Assembly: GCF_900187065.1 (NCBI RefSeq)
Contig: NZ_LT906483.1
Location: 1,302,001-1,366,000, forward strand
Reading direction: 5' to 3'
Length of the DNA: 64,000 bases
Source: Mycolicibacterium thermoresistibile
Lineage (GTDB): Bacteria > Actinomycetota > Actinomycetes > Mycobacteriales > Mycobacteriaceae
The notes under the pieces are model-generated. The model searched no databases and was not told the origin of the DNA. It saw only the letters and a list, made by a program, of their open reading frames with translations. A program made the position numbers and the translations under genes. Of this stretch, positions 55,035 through 63,510 are shown piece by piece; the stretch's first letter is position 1; each line of letters begins with the position of its first letter.

Positions 55035-56161
55035 TGGTGTCCTTCCCGATTTCCGCCGGCCCGATATGTGCTGCCCAGCCGGGCCAGCTGATGTGAGGCT
55101 GACCCCAGGGTCAGTTCGATCTGCTTGGCCCACAGGAAATATCGCGACAACGGGTAGGTGATGTCGATGCCGATGCCGCCGTGCACCTGTTGGGCGGTGG
55201 CGGTGACCCGCGCTCCGGCCTCGGCGGCCCAGAACTTCGCCATGGCGGCCTCCCGGTGCGCGGACCGGTCTTTCGACACCAGCCAGGCGGCGTGCCAGGT
55301 GGTCCACCGGATGGCCTCGGTGTCGATGAACGCGTCGGCCATCCGCTGCTGAACGGCCTGGAACGAGCCGATCGGCCGGCCGAACTGCTCCCGCTCGCTG
55401 GTGTAGGAGGCCGCGATCCGCAGCGCCCGCTCGGTGACCCCGACCTGCATGGCGCACAGCCCGATCAGGGCGCGGGTGTGCAGCGATTCGACCGGGTTCT
55501 CACCCGCGGTGAGCCGGTGTGCGGCCCGGGCCCCGCGAAGTTCCACATCGGCGAAGGGTTCGCCGTTGGTGGTCTGCACCGGCTCGGTCCGCACCCCCGG
55601 GTCCGCGGTGTCGACGACGAACAGCGCCGGGCCGCCGTCGTCGTCCTGTGGCGTTGCGGTCACCACGATGGCCTCGGCCAGCTGCGCCGCCGGAACCAGG
55701 GTCTTCGTCCCGTCCAGCAGCCAGGAGTCGCCGTCGCGGCGGGCGGTGGTGGACGGGGTGAGCGGATCGATGCTGCCGGGTTCGGCGATCGCGGCGCTCA
55801 GTATGCGGCTGCCGTCGACCACCCCGGGCAGATAGTGCTGTTGTACTGCCGGATCGCCGTGGCGGGCAATGGTGTCCGCGCCGAGCAGCAGGGTGGCGTA
55901 CACCGGCACCGGTGCCACACACCGGCCCACCTCGGCGAGCAGCACCCCCAGCTCGAGGAAGCCGCCTCCGGTACCGCCGACGGACTCCGGCAGCGCGACA
56001 CCCAGCAGGTCGGCCGAGGCCAGTTCCTGCCACAGGGCCGGATCGTGGCGGATGTCGCCCGATTCGAGGTCGAGGAGGTGCTCCGGGGTCGCCCGGTGCT
56101 CGAAGAGCTGCCGGGCGATCTTGCCGATCGTCTCCTGGTCCTCGGAGAAGGAGAAGTCCAT
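55031..56161 (-). CDS. Acyl-CoA dehydrogenase, FadE28-like subunit
   Basis: 376 residues from ATG at 56161 (or GTG at 56164). The FAD-binding middle domain is weaker than in FadE29-type proteins, and the C terminus has VHGGIGIDITYPLSRYFLWAKQIELTLG. This sequence type forms alpha2beta2 dehydrogenases with a FadE29-like subunit in the steroid degradation pathway, halving the number of FAD sites. The second subunit is encoded at 57142-58329. It introduces the alpha-beta double bond in the CoA thioester. Confidence 0.85.
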   Translation of the reverse strand: MDFSFSEDQETIGKIARQLFEHRATPEHLLDLESGDIRHDPALWQELASADLLGVALPESVGGTGGGFLELGVLLAEVGRCVAPVPVYATLLLGADTIARHGDPAVQQHYLPGVVDGSRILSAAIAEPGSIDPLTPSTTARRDGDSWLLDGTKTLVPAAQLAEAIVVTATPQDDDGGPALFVVDTADPGVRTEPVQTTNGEPFADVELRGARAAHRLTAGENPVESLHTRALIGLCAMQVGVTERALRIAASYTSEREQFGRPIGSFQAVQQRMADAFIDTEAIRWTTWHAAWLVSKDRSAHREAAMAKFWAAEAGARVTATAQQVHGGIGIDITYPLSRYFLWAKQIELTLGSASHQLARLGSTYRAGGNREGHQ

Positions 56162-56175
56162 CACGCCCTCGCGAT

Positions 56176-56580
56176 CTACAGCGCGGCCGGACGGAACTGG
56201 TGCAGGACCAGTTCGTCGTCGTTGAAGGTCTCGTAGAACACCTCGACGTCCATCCCGACTTTCACGTCGGCCGGATCGATGTCACGGAGGTTCGAGACCA
56301 TGCGCACCCCCTCGTCGAGTTCGACGAGCACCACGATGTAGGGGTACTCGAAGAACGGCAGCGGCGGGTACTGCGGCATCACCCAGCTGTACACCGTTCC
56401 GCGGCCGGAGGATTCGACCGCATCCCAGATCAGCGACTGGCAGGAGCCGCACATCGGCCGTGGCGGCACCCGGAACGTCGCGCAGTCACCGCACCGCTGG
56501 ATGAGCAGCTTGTGTTCCTTCAGACCGTCGTAGAAGAACTGGTTGTCCCGGTTGATGGTGGGTGCGAGTCGGTTCGCCAT
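56176..56580 (-). CDS. DUF35 OB-fold/zinc-ribbon protein, Ltp2 partner (C-terminal ChsH2-like)
   Basis: 134 residues from ATG at 56580. The zinc ribbon is Cys30, Cys33, Cys44 and Cys47 (CGDC...CGSC), followed by an OB fold. In the cholesterol pathway the same domain is fused at the C terminus of ChsH2 and is required for the aldolase Ltp2. Here it is a separate gene with a one-base overlap to the preceding MaoC gene (TGATG), so it probably assembles with the aldolase encoded at 53422. Confidence 0.87.
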   Translation of the reverse strand: MANRLAPTINRDNQFFYDGLKEHKLLIQRCGDCATFRVPPRPMCGSCQSLIWDAVESSGRGTVYSWVMPQYPPLPFFEYPYIVVLVELDEGVRMVSNLRDIDPADVKVGMDVEVFYETFNDDELVLHQFRPAAL

Positions 56581-57128
56581 CAGCTTCCTGTCTTGAATCG
56601 GAGGGTGCGGAACCGTTGCCGGCCGATCACCTCGCCGTGCTGGTCGCGGTAGGTGGTGACCCAGGTGACGAAGAAGCCGTGTCCCATCGCGGTCTTCTTC
56701 TCGTCGGAGATGGTCTCGAAGACGGTCTCGGCGGTGATCTCGTCGCCGACCCGGGGGTAGCGCTCGATCTCGAACTCCGAGTTCGTCGCGATGGTGCCGG
56801 TGTAGCCCGCATCGGCGAGGAACTGCAGCGGGTTGTCGCGGATCTCGACCGGTACACCGCCACGTTCGTGGATGCCCTGGAGTTTCGGCGGCGCCATCGT
56901 CCAGCTCTGCAGCATCACCGGCGGTGAGACGATTCCGCCGTAGCGGGATCGTGCGGCCCATCCCGGATCCAGATAGGCGGGGTTGAAGTCGGACAGCGCG
57001 TATGCCCAGTGCCGGATCATCGGCTGGTTCACCGGATCCGGCGCCCTGACCGGCTGTCCGGAGCTGATCGGCTGACCGATCAGCGCATCGAGCCGTTGGC
57101 GCAGTTCGGATTTCGAGATCTCAGTCAT
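56580..57128 (-). CDS. MaoC-type hydratase subunit, N-terminal ChsH2-like
   Basis: 182 residues from ATG at 57128. It is an FAS1-like hot-dog domain: PVNQPMIRHWAYALSDFNPAYLDPGWAARSRYGGIVSPPVMLQSW. In ChsH2 the corresponding half lacks the catalytic pair and shapes the substrate tunnel; the active residues would come from the ChsH1-like protein. In M. tuberculosis this half and the DUF35 half are one polypeptide, while here they are separate genes. It starts 13 bp after the upstream acyl-CoA dehydrogenase gene. Confidence 0.85.
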   Translation of the reverse strand: MTEISKSELRQRLDALIGQPISSGQPVRAPDPVNQPMIRHWAYALSDFNPAYLDPGWAARSRYGGIVSPPVMLQSWTMAPPKLQGIHERGGVPVEIRDNPLQFLADAGYTGTIATNSEFEIERYPRVGDEITAETVFETISDEKKTAMGHGFFVTWVTTYRDQHGEVIGRQRFRTLRFKTGS

Positions 57129-57141
57129 TCGAACCTCTCTG

Positions 57142-58329
57142 TCATGACGCGGTGGCCCGCAGATCCCGCGGCGCGCGCGGCATACCCAGGCCGGCCATCG
57201 CGATGATGTCGCGTTGCAGCTCGTTGGCGCCTCCGCCGAAGGTGTTGATCACCGCCAGCCGATAGGCGTGCTCCAACTCGCCCCGCAGCGGGGCGTCGGC
57301 GCCTTTGCGGGTGCCGTCGGCGCCGAGCACCTCGAGCAGTTCCCGGGCCACCCGCTGGGTCAACTCGGTGCCGAACACCTTGGCCGCAGACGCCTCGGCC
57401 ATGCCGAGCCCGCCACTCGACATCGACGCGTTGACCCGCAGATTCATCAACCGGTAGGCCGACACCTGTGCCTCCACCCGGGCCAACACCTGTTGCACCC
57501 ATGGGATGTCGATGATGTGCCCGCCGTCGGCCGGGGTGGTCCTGGCCCACTGCAACGTCTTCTCGAACAGGGGCTCCAACGCGCCGAGGTTGCCCAGTGC
57601 CGCGCGCTCCAGATTGAGCTGGTTGGTGACGAGTTTCCAGCCCTCGTTCAGGTTGCCGACGATGTTGTCGTCGGGTACCCGCACATCGTCGTAGAAGGTG
57701 TAGTAGGTCGAGACACCGGGCATGGTGTGCAACGGTTTCCACGAGAAACCGGGGGAGTCCGTCGGCACGATGAACAAGGTGATGCCCTTGTGTTTCCTCG
57801 CCTCCGGGTCGGTGCGGGCGGCCAACCAGATGTAGTCGGCGTACTCGGCGCCGCTGGTGAACATCTTCGACCCGTCGATCACCCACTCGTCACCGTCGCG
57901 CACCGCTGTGGTGCGCAAAGACGCCAGGTCGCTGCCGGCTCCGGGCTCGGAGTACCCGATCGCGAAATCAACGGTGCCGCGGAGGATCGCGGGCAGGAAC
58001 TTCTGCTTCTGCTCCTCGGTGCCGAACTGCATCAGGGTCGGTCCGACGGTGTTCAGCGTGATCATCGGCAGCGGCGCGTTCACCCGCCGCGCCTCTTCGG
58101 CGAAGATGTACTGTTCCAGCGCGCTGAGCCCGCCACCGCCGTACTCGACCGGCCAGGACACGCCGAGCAGACCGGCTTCGCCGAGGGCGCGGCGGCATTC
58201 GGCGACCGCCGGCCCGCCCTCGAGTTGGCCGGCGATCGCCGCGCGCCGTTCCGGGGTCATGACGGCCTCGAGTCGCCGCCGGAAGTCCCGGCGCAGCGCC
58301 TCCTGTTCCGGGGTGTAGTCGAAGTCCAT
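57142..58329 (-). CDS. Acyl-CoA dehydrogenase, FadE29-like subunit
   Basis: 395 residues from ATG at 58329. The complete acyl-CoA dehydrogenase pattern is present: GYSEPGAGSDLASLRT (FAD-binding, about 126-141), DEWVIDGSKMFTSGAEYADYIW, and C-terminal TFGGGANELQRDIIAMAGLGMPRAPR. It probably pairs with the FadE28-like subunit at 55031. Its overlap with the P450 stop (TGATG) shows translational coupling. Confidence 0.88.
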   Translation of the reverse strand: MDFDYTPEQEALRRDFRRRLEAVMTPERRAAIAGQLEGGPAVAECRRALGEAGLLGVSWPVEYGGGGLSALEQYIFAEEARRVNAPLPMITLNTVGPTLMQFGTEEQKQKFLPAILRGTVDFAIGYSEPGAGSDLASLRTTAVRDGDEWVIDGSKMFTSGAEYADYIWLAARTDPEARKHKGITLFIVPTDSPGFSWKPLHTMPGVSTYYTFYDDVRVPDDNIVGNLNEGWKLVTNQLNLERAALGNLGALEPLFEKTLQWARTTPADGGHIIDIPWVQQVLARVEAQVSAYRLMNLRVNASMSSGGLGMAEASAAKVFGTELTQRVARELLEVLGADGTRKGADAPLRGELEHAYRLAVINTFGGGANELQRDIIAMAGLGMPRAPRDLRATAS

Positions 58330-59510
58330 CAGCGTCCGGCCCCCAGCCGCACCGGCATCCGTTTCACGCCCGGGACCATCGTCGCCCGCATCCGGTCCAC
58401 GGTGCCGACCAGTTCCAGGTCGGGGAAGCGGCCGAGTAACACCTCGAAGAACACACATGCCTCCAAGCGGGCCAGCTGCGCCCCGATGCATGAATGCTCA
58501 CCGCACCCGAAGGCGATGTGCGGGTTCGGCTGGCGGTCGATCCTGAAGTCCTCGGCGTCGTCGCCGAATATCTCCTCGTCGCGGTTCGCCGATCCGTAGA
58601 GCATCACCACGGTGTCACCCTTCCTGATGTGCCGGCCGCGGATCTCGACGTCTTCGGTGGCCTGACGCGCCATGTGGGTGACCGGGCTGGTGTAGCGCAG
58701 CATCTCCTCGACCGCGCCGGGGATCAGTGTGGGGTTCTCGATGAGCTTGCGGCACTGGTCCGGATGTTCGATGAGGGCCAATGTGCCCAGCGCGATGAGG
58801 TTGCGTGTCGTCTCATTGCCCGCCACCAGCAACAGGAACGCGAAGTTGAGCAGGTCCTCGTCGCTGAGCCTGGCGCCGTCGACCTCGGCTTGGGCCAGAA
58901 CCGACATCATGTCGTCGCGGGGTTCGGTGCGTCGGGCCGCGATCAGTTGCTGAAAGTATTCGTACAGTTCGCCGATCGCTTCCATCGCGTCGAGTTCGAT
59001 CTCCGGATCGGCGGTCCCGGTACAGGCATCCGACCACCGCCGGAACCGCTCCCAGTCCTCGGGGGATGCGCCGAGCAGTTCGGCGATCATCCGGGTCGGC
59101 AGTGGGGCGGCGAAGGATTCGGCGAACTCCTGTTCCGAACCCGGTGCGACACCTTCGAAGATCCCGTAGACGATCTCGCGCACCTTCGGTTCCAGCAGCG
59201 CCACCTGCCGACGGGTGAATGCGGTGTTGATCAGCTTGCGCAACTGCCGGTGCCGGGGCGGATCGGTGAAGATCAGGTTGCCCTCCTGGACCGGTTCCGG
59301 CTGGTCGGGATCCGGGATCGTGATGCCCTTGGTGGACGAGAACAGCTGCGGGTGGCTCGACACGTAACGGATGTCCTCGTACTTCAGCAGCGCCCAGAAG
59401 TTCGTCACGTCGTTGTAGACGACCGGTGTCGTCGCGCGCAGTTCGCGGTACGCCGGGTAGGGGTTCCCGGCGTAGAAATCGGGCGAGTGCAGGGGGACCG
59501 TGGTGAGCAC
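58329..59510 (-). CDS. Cytochrome P450 (first gene of the igr-like operon)
   Basis: 393 residues from GTG at 59510 with AAGGAAGG upstream. I helix LVAGNETTRN, ExxR in EEMLRYTSPV and heme loop AFGCGEHSCIGAQLARLEA with Cys341. It takes the position of cyp125 in the igr operon but is not closely recognisable as CYP125. Probable role: oxidation of a side-chain terminal methyl to alcohol, and possibly to aldehyde or acid. It leads the operon and is read divergently from the aldehyde dehydrogenase. Confidence 0.88.
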   Translation of the reverse strand: MLTTVPLHSPDFYAGNPYPAYRELRATTPVVYNDVTNFWALLKYEDIRYVSSHPQLFSSTKGITIPDPDQPEPVQEGNLIFTDPPRHRQLRKLINTAFTRRQVALLEPKVREIVYGIFEGVAPGSEQEFAESFAAPLPTRMIAELLGASPEDWERFRRWSDACTGTADPEIELDAMEAIGELYEYFQQLIAARRTEPRDDMMSVLAQAEVDGARLSDEDLLNFAFLLLVAGNETTRNLIALGTLALIEHPDQCRKLIENPTLIPGAVEEMLRYTSPVTHMARQATEDVEIRGRHIRKGDTVVMLYGSANRDEEIFGDDAEDFRIDRQPNPHIAFGCGEHSCIGAQLARLEACVFFEVLLGRFPDLELVGTVDRMRATMVPGVKRMPVRLGAGR

Positions 59511-59537
59511 CGAACGCCTTCCTTCGAGCCGTTGTGA

Positions 59538-59564
59538 TCGGACAGACGATAGCAATATGTCCGA
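59538..59564. promoter_or_regulatory. Candidate operator in the divergent P450/aldehyde dehydrogenase promoter
   Basis: TCGGACA (59538-59544) and TGTCCGA (59558-59564) form a 7-bp perfect inverted repeat with a 13-bp spacer. A further copy of TCGGACA occurs at 59656-59662. It is 28 bp from the P450 start. A TetR dimer site is plausible; the regulator encoded at 52793 is the best candidate. Confidence 0.5.
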
Positions 59565-59680
59565 CGAGGTGGCGGGGATTCGCGCGAAATAGGCGGATTT
59601 TCGAGAATCCATTGCCCGTAGAGAAGTAAACACCTATACAACTCATGTAGGTATGTCGGACACCCTTGAGTGAGGACCCC

Positions 59681-61141
59681 ATGACCCGGTCGCATGCCCT
59701 CGTCGAGACCTACGGGCACTACATCAACGGCGAGTGGGTGGATCCCGACAGCGGTCGTTACGAGGACGTCGACCCGGCCACCGGGGAGACCTTCGCCGCC
59801 GCACCCGATGCGAGCACCGCCCAGGTCGATCGGGCGATCGCCGCGGCGCGGGAGGCGTTCGACTCCGGCCGCTGGACCGGACTCACCCCCGAGGAGCGCG
59901 CGAAGTGCCTGCAGCAACTGGGTGCCGCGCTGCTGGAACACGCCGACGACTTCTTCGCGCTCGCCCAACTCGAGTGGGGCTGCTCGGCGAACGAGCGGAT
60001 GTTCCATGTCGAGGGACCGGCGGTGATGACCACACACGCCGGTGAGTTGGCACTCGAACCGGTCGAACAGCCCATCGACGCCTGGGGTGCCGGAGGCACC
60101 ACCCTGCTGCGTTACGAGCCGCTCGGCGTGGTGTCGGTGCTCACCCCGTGGAACTTCCCGCACACCCTCAACGCGATGAAGATCGGCAGCGCGCTGGCCG
60201 CCGGCAACACCGTCGTGCTGAAACCGTCCCCGTTGACGCCCCTCGCCGGATTCGCGCTGGCGCGAATGATCGATGAGCACACCGATATTCCGCCTGGAGT
60301 GGTCAACGTCGTCACGCCGTCCGGGCTCGACGGATCGAAGATGTTGACCACCGATCCCCGCATCGACATGGTCAGCTTCACCGGCAGTTCGGCGGTGGGG
60401 CGCGAGGTGATGGCCGGTGCGGCCGGCGGGATGAAACGGATTCTGCTGGAGTGCGGGGGCAAGTCGGCGAGCATCGTCCTCGACGATCTCGAGGTCACCG
60501 ACGAGTTGCTGGAGACCATTCTCTTCGAATGCCTCACCATGCACGCCGGACAGGCCTGCATCCTCAACAGCAGGCTGGTGGTGCCGGAGGCGATGCACGA
60601 CGACGTCGTGGCACGGCTGGGCGAGTTGGCCCGCAAGGTGGTGGTCGGGAACCCGGTGGACCCGGCCGTCCAGATGGGCCCGTTGATCAGCCGAGCGCAC
60701 CTGGAGCGGGTGGAGGGCTTCGTCGAACGCGCCGTGGCCGATGGCGCCACGGTGGTCGCGGGCGGATCCCGCCCGGCCCACCTGGACCGCGGCTTCTTCT
60801 ATGAGCCGACGATCCTGACCGACGTCGCGCCGGACGACTTCATCGCCCAGGAGGAGGTGTTCGGACCGGTGCTCACCGTCCTACGCTGCCGCGACGACGA
60901 CGAGGCCGTCGACATCGCCAACAACTCCCGCTACGGGCTGGGCGGGGCGGTCTACGCCGCCGACGTCGACCGCGCCCTGGGAGTGGCGCGGCGCATCCGC
61001 TCCGGCCAGGTCTCGATCAACGGGTGCATTGCCGGTGATGCCCCGTTCGGTGGATTCGGGCAGAGCGGGATCGGCCGCGAGGGCGGGTTGCTCGGCCTGC
61101 GCTCCTACATGGAGCCCAAGGCGATCGGAGTGCCGGCATGA
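59681..61141 (+). CDS. Aldehyde dehydrogenase (NAD(P)-dependent)
   Basis: 486 residues from ATG with GAGGA five bases upstream. Features are LTPWNFPHTLNAMKIGSALAAGN, KPSPLTPL, FTGSSAVGREV (NAD-binding), catalytic Glu257 in LLECGGKSA and catalytic Cys293 in HAGQACILN. It probably oxidises the aldehyde produced by the P450 to the acid for CoA transfer. It overlaps the fusion CoA-transferase gene as ATGA, so both form a two-gene divergent operon. Confidence 0.92.
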   Translation: MTRSHALVETYGHYINGEWVDPDSGRYEDVDPATGETFAAAPDASTAQVDRAIAAAREAFDSGRWTGLTPEERAKCLQQLGAALLEHADDFFALAQLEWGCSANERMFHVEGPAVMTTHAGELALEPVEQPIDAWGAGGTTLLRYEPLGVVSVLTPWNFPHTLNAMKIGSALAAGNTVVLKPSPLTPLAGFALARMIDEHTDIPPGVVNVVTPSGLDGSKMLTTDPRIDMVSFTGSSAVGREVMAGAAGGMKRILLECGGKSASIVLDDLEVTDELLETILFECLTMHAGQACILNSRLVVPEAMHDDVVARLGELARKVVVGNPVDPAVQMGPLISRAHLERVEGFVERAVADGATVVAGGSRPAHLDRGFFYEPTILTDVAPDDFIAQEEVFGPVLTVLRCRDDDEAVDIANNSRYGLGGAVYAADVDRALGVARRIRSGQVSINGCIAGDAPFGGFGQSGIGREGGLLGLRSYMEPKAIGVPA

Positions 61142-63486
61142 GCGGCGCGCTGGCCGGGGTGCGGGTGGTGGAGGTCGGCACCGAGATCTCGGCCCCGTAC
61201 TGCACCAAACTGCTCGCCGACCTCGGCGCCGACGTGCACAAGATCGAACCACCGGACGGTGATCCGCTGCGGCAGTGGGGGCCGTTTCCGGGCGGGCGGC
61301 CGGACCCGGACCGGAGCGGCCTGTTCGACTACCTGAACTGCGGAAAAACCGTCACCGTCAAGGATTTCACAGACGATCGCGATCGGTCCGCGGTACGCGA
61401 ACTGATCGCCGGCGCGGACATCCTGGTGGAGAATCTGCCCGCCGGTGACGACCGGCGGCAGGCCTGGGGCCTGGATTCCGACACCTTGGCACGGGTGCGT
61501 CCGGGTCTGGTCGTGGTGCGGATCTCGGATTTCGGGCAGCACGGCCCGTTGCACGGCCGGCCGACCTCGCCGCTGACGATGCAGGCCGCCTCGGGCTGGG
61601 TGAACGCGCGGGAATTCGGTCGCACCCCGGTGCAGGCCGGTGCGCGCATCCCGGAGTACATCGCCGGCGGTTACGCGGCGCTCGGTGCGCTCACCGGGCT
61701 GCGGGTGGCCGCCACCGTCGAGGACCGGCCGGTCGAGGTGGACGTGTCCACGTTCGAGGCGTTGTTGTCCACGCTGCCCTACCCGATGCTGCTGGCCGAG
61801 CGACTCAGGAGCATGGGCCTGCCGACGAATTCCAGGGCCGCGCCGATGCTCGGGATCGTCCGGGCCGCCGACGGCTGGATCGGCATCAACTGCCTCACCG
61901 GGCAGCACTGGCTGGACGTGTGTGCGATGGTCGGGCTGCCGGAGTTCGGAGAACACCAACTGGCGATCATGCTGGGCGGCCCGGAACGGGACGAGTTCTT
62001 GGCGAAGGTGCAGCCGTGGCTCGACGGCCAGAGCGTTGCCGACATCGTCGAACTCAGTCAGGCCCTGCGCATTCCGGCCGCACCGGTCAACGACGGATCC
62101 TCGATCCTGACCTGCCCGCAGTACGCCGAGCGGGGGTTCTTCGTCCCGGGTGGTGGGCCCGGATGGGAGTACCGGCGGCCCGGCGCGCCGTTCCGGCTCT
62201 CCGGGGCCCGCCCCGGGTCCGGCGGGGCGGCGGAACCGGCCGACGCCGAGGGCGATCCGGCGGCGCCGTTCGCCGGGCTGAAGGTCTTCGATCTCAGCAC
62301 CTTCTGGGCCGGCGCCTATCTGACCTGTTACCTGGGGGCGTTCGGCGCCGATGTGGTGAAGGTCGAATCCATCCAGCGGCCCGATGCGCACCGCTATTCC
62401 GGGGCGCTGCTGCGCCAGGGCGACGACTGGTATGAACGCGGCCCGCTGTGGCAGGGCACCAACCTCAACAAGCGTGATCTCACCCTCGACCTGAACTCCG
62501 GGCGCGGACGCGAACTCGCGCTGCGGCTGGCCGCCGACGCCGACGTCGTGGTGGAGAACTTCTCGCCCCGCGTCGTCGAACAGTTCGGCCTCGACTACGA
62601 CAGCCTCGCCGCCGGCAATCCCGACGTCATCATGGTGCGCATGCCGGGATTCGGTCTGGCGGGACCGTGGCGTGACTATGTCGGTTGGGCGCTGAACATC
62701 GAACAGCTCGCCGGTATGTCGGCGGTCACCGGATATCCGGACGGGCCGCCGTGCAATCTGCAGGGCCCGGCGGACCCGATCGCCGGTGTGCACGCGGGTG
62801 TCGCGTTGCTCGCGGCGCTGCATGAACGCCGGCGCACCGGCGGGGGACAGCTCATCGAAGTGGCCCAGATCGAGGTGGGGGCGGCGGTCACCGCCGAACC
62901 GGTGATCGAGTACTCGATGAACGGGGTGATCAGAGAGCGGGAGGGAAACCGCCACCGCAGCTATGCACAGGGTGTGTATCCGTGCCGCGATGAGGACGAC
63001 TGGGTGGCGATCTCGGTGCGCGACGACACCGACTGGGCGAACCTGGTCGCCGCGATGGACCTGCCCGGGCTCGCCCGCGACGAACGCTTCCGCACCGCGG
63101 CGCAACGCCGCCGGCATCACGATGAATTCGACGACGTGGTCAGCACCTGGACGCGCGGACGGACCGCGGAGCAGGCCGTCGCGGCGGCGATCGCCCACGG
63201 GGTGCCGGCCGAGCGGATCCTCACCGGCGACCGGATGTACGACCTACCGCAGCTGGACGCCCGGGGCTACTACGAGGAGATCGAGCATCCCATCACCGGC
63301 ACACATCGGTATCCGGGCTGGCCGTTTCGGATCAGCCCGGGGCCGGCTCGCCACCACCGGACACCGCCGCCCACGCTCGGACAGCACAACACCGAGATTC
63401 TGCGCGCGCTCGGCGTGACCGACGACGAACTCGGTGAACTCGCCGATCAGCGGGTCATCGGCCGACGTCTGCTGCACGCCGATTAG
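61138..63486 (+). CDS. Tandem fusion of two family III CoA-transferase domains
   Basis: 782 residues, about twice the usual size. The N-terminal domain (1-375) starts LAGVRVVEVGTEISAPYCTKLLADLGADVHKIE; the C-terminal (378-782) starts FAGLKVFDLSTFWAGAYLTCYLGAFGADVVKVE. In the C-terminal half the catalytic aspartate is Asp546 (GPADPIAG). At the matching point in the N-terminal half there is Glu173 (RIPEYIAG), so that half may be catalytically altered or structural. The fold normally forms interlocked dimers, and the fusion could produce a pseudo-heterodimer. It loads CoA on the acid made by the aldehyde dehydrogenase. Confidence 0.88.
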   Translation: MSGALAGVRVVEVGTEISAPYCTKLLADLGADVHKIEPPDGDPLRQWGPFPGGRPDPDRSGLFDYLNCGKTVTVKDFTDDRDRSAVRELIAGADILVENLPAGDDRRQAWGLDSDTLARVRPGLVVVRISDFGQHGPLHGRPTSPLTMQAASGWVNAREFGRTPVQAGARIPEYIAGGYAALGALTGLRVAATVEDRPVEVDVSTFEALLSTLPYPMLLAERLRSMGLPTNSRAAPMLGIVRAADGWIGINCLTGQHWLDVCAMVGLPEFGEHQLAIMLGGPERDEFLAKVQPWLDGQSVADIVELSQALRIPAAPVNDGSSILTCPQYAERGFFVPGGGPGWEYRRPGAPFRLSGARPGSGGAAEPADAEGDPAAPFAGLKVFDLSTFWAGAYLTCYLGAFGADVVKVESIQRPDAHRYSGALLRQGDDWYERGPLWQGTNLNKRDLTLDLNSGRGRELALRLAADADVVVENFSPRVVEQFGLDYDSLAAGNPDVIMVRMPGFGLAGPWRDYVGWALNIEQLAGMSAVTGYPDGPPCNLQGPADPIAGVHAGVALLAALHERRRTGGGQLIEVAQIEVGAAVTAEPVIEYSMNGVIREREGNRHRSYAQGVYPCRDEDDWVAISVRDDTDWANLVAAMDLPGLARDERFRTAAQRRRHHDEFDDVVSTWTRGRTAEQAVAAAIAHGVPAERILTGDRMYDLPQLDARGYYEEIEHPITGTHRYPGWPFRISPGPARHHRTPPPTLGQHNTEILRALGVTDDELGELADQRVIGRRLLHAD

Positions 63487-63510
63487 GAACGCCCGTCAGG
63501 GCAGCGTCGA

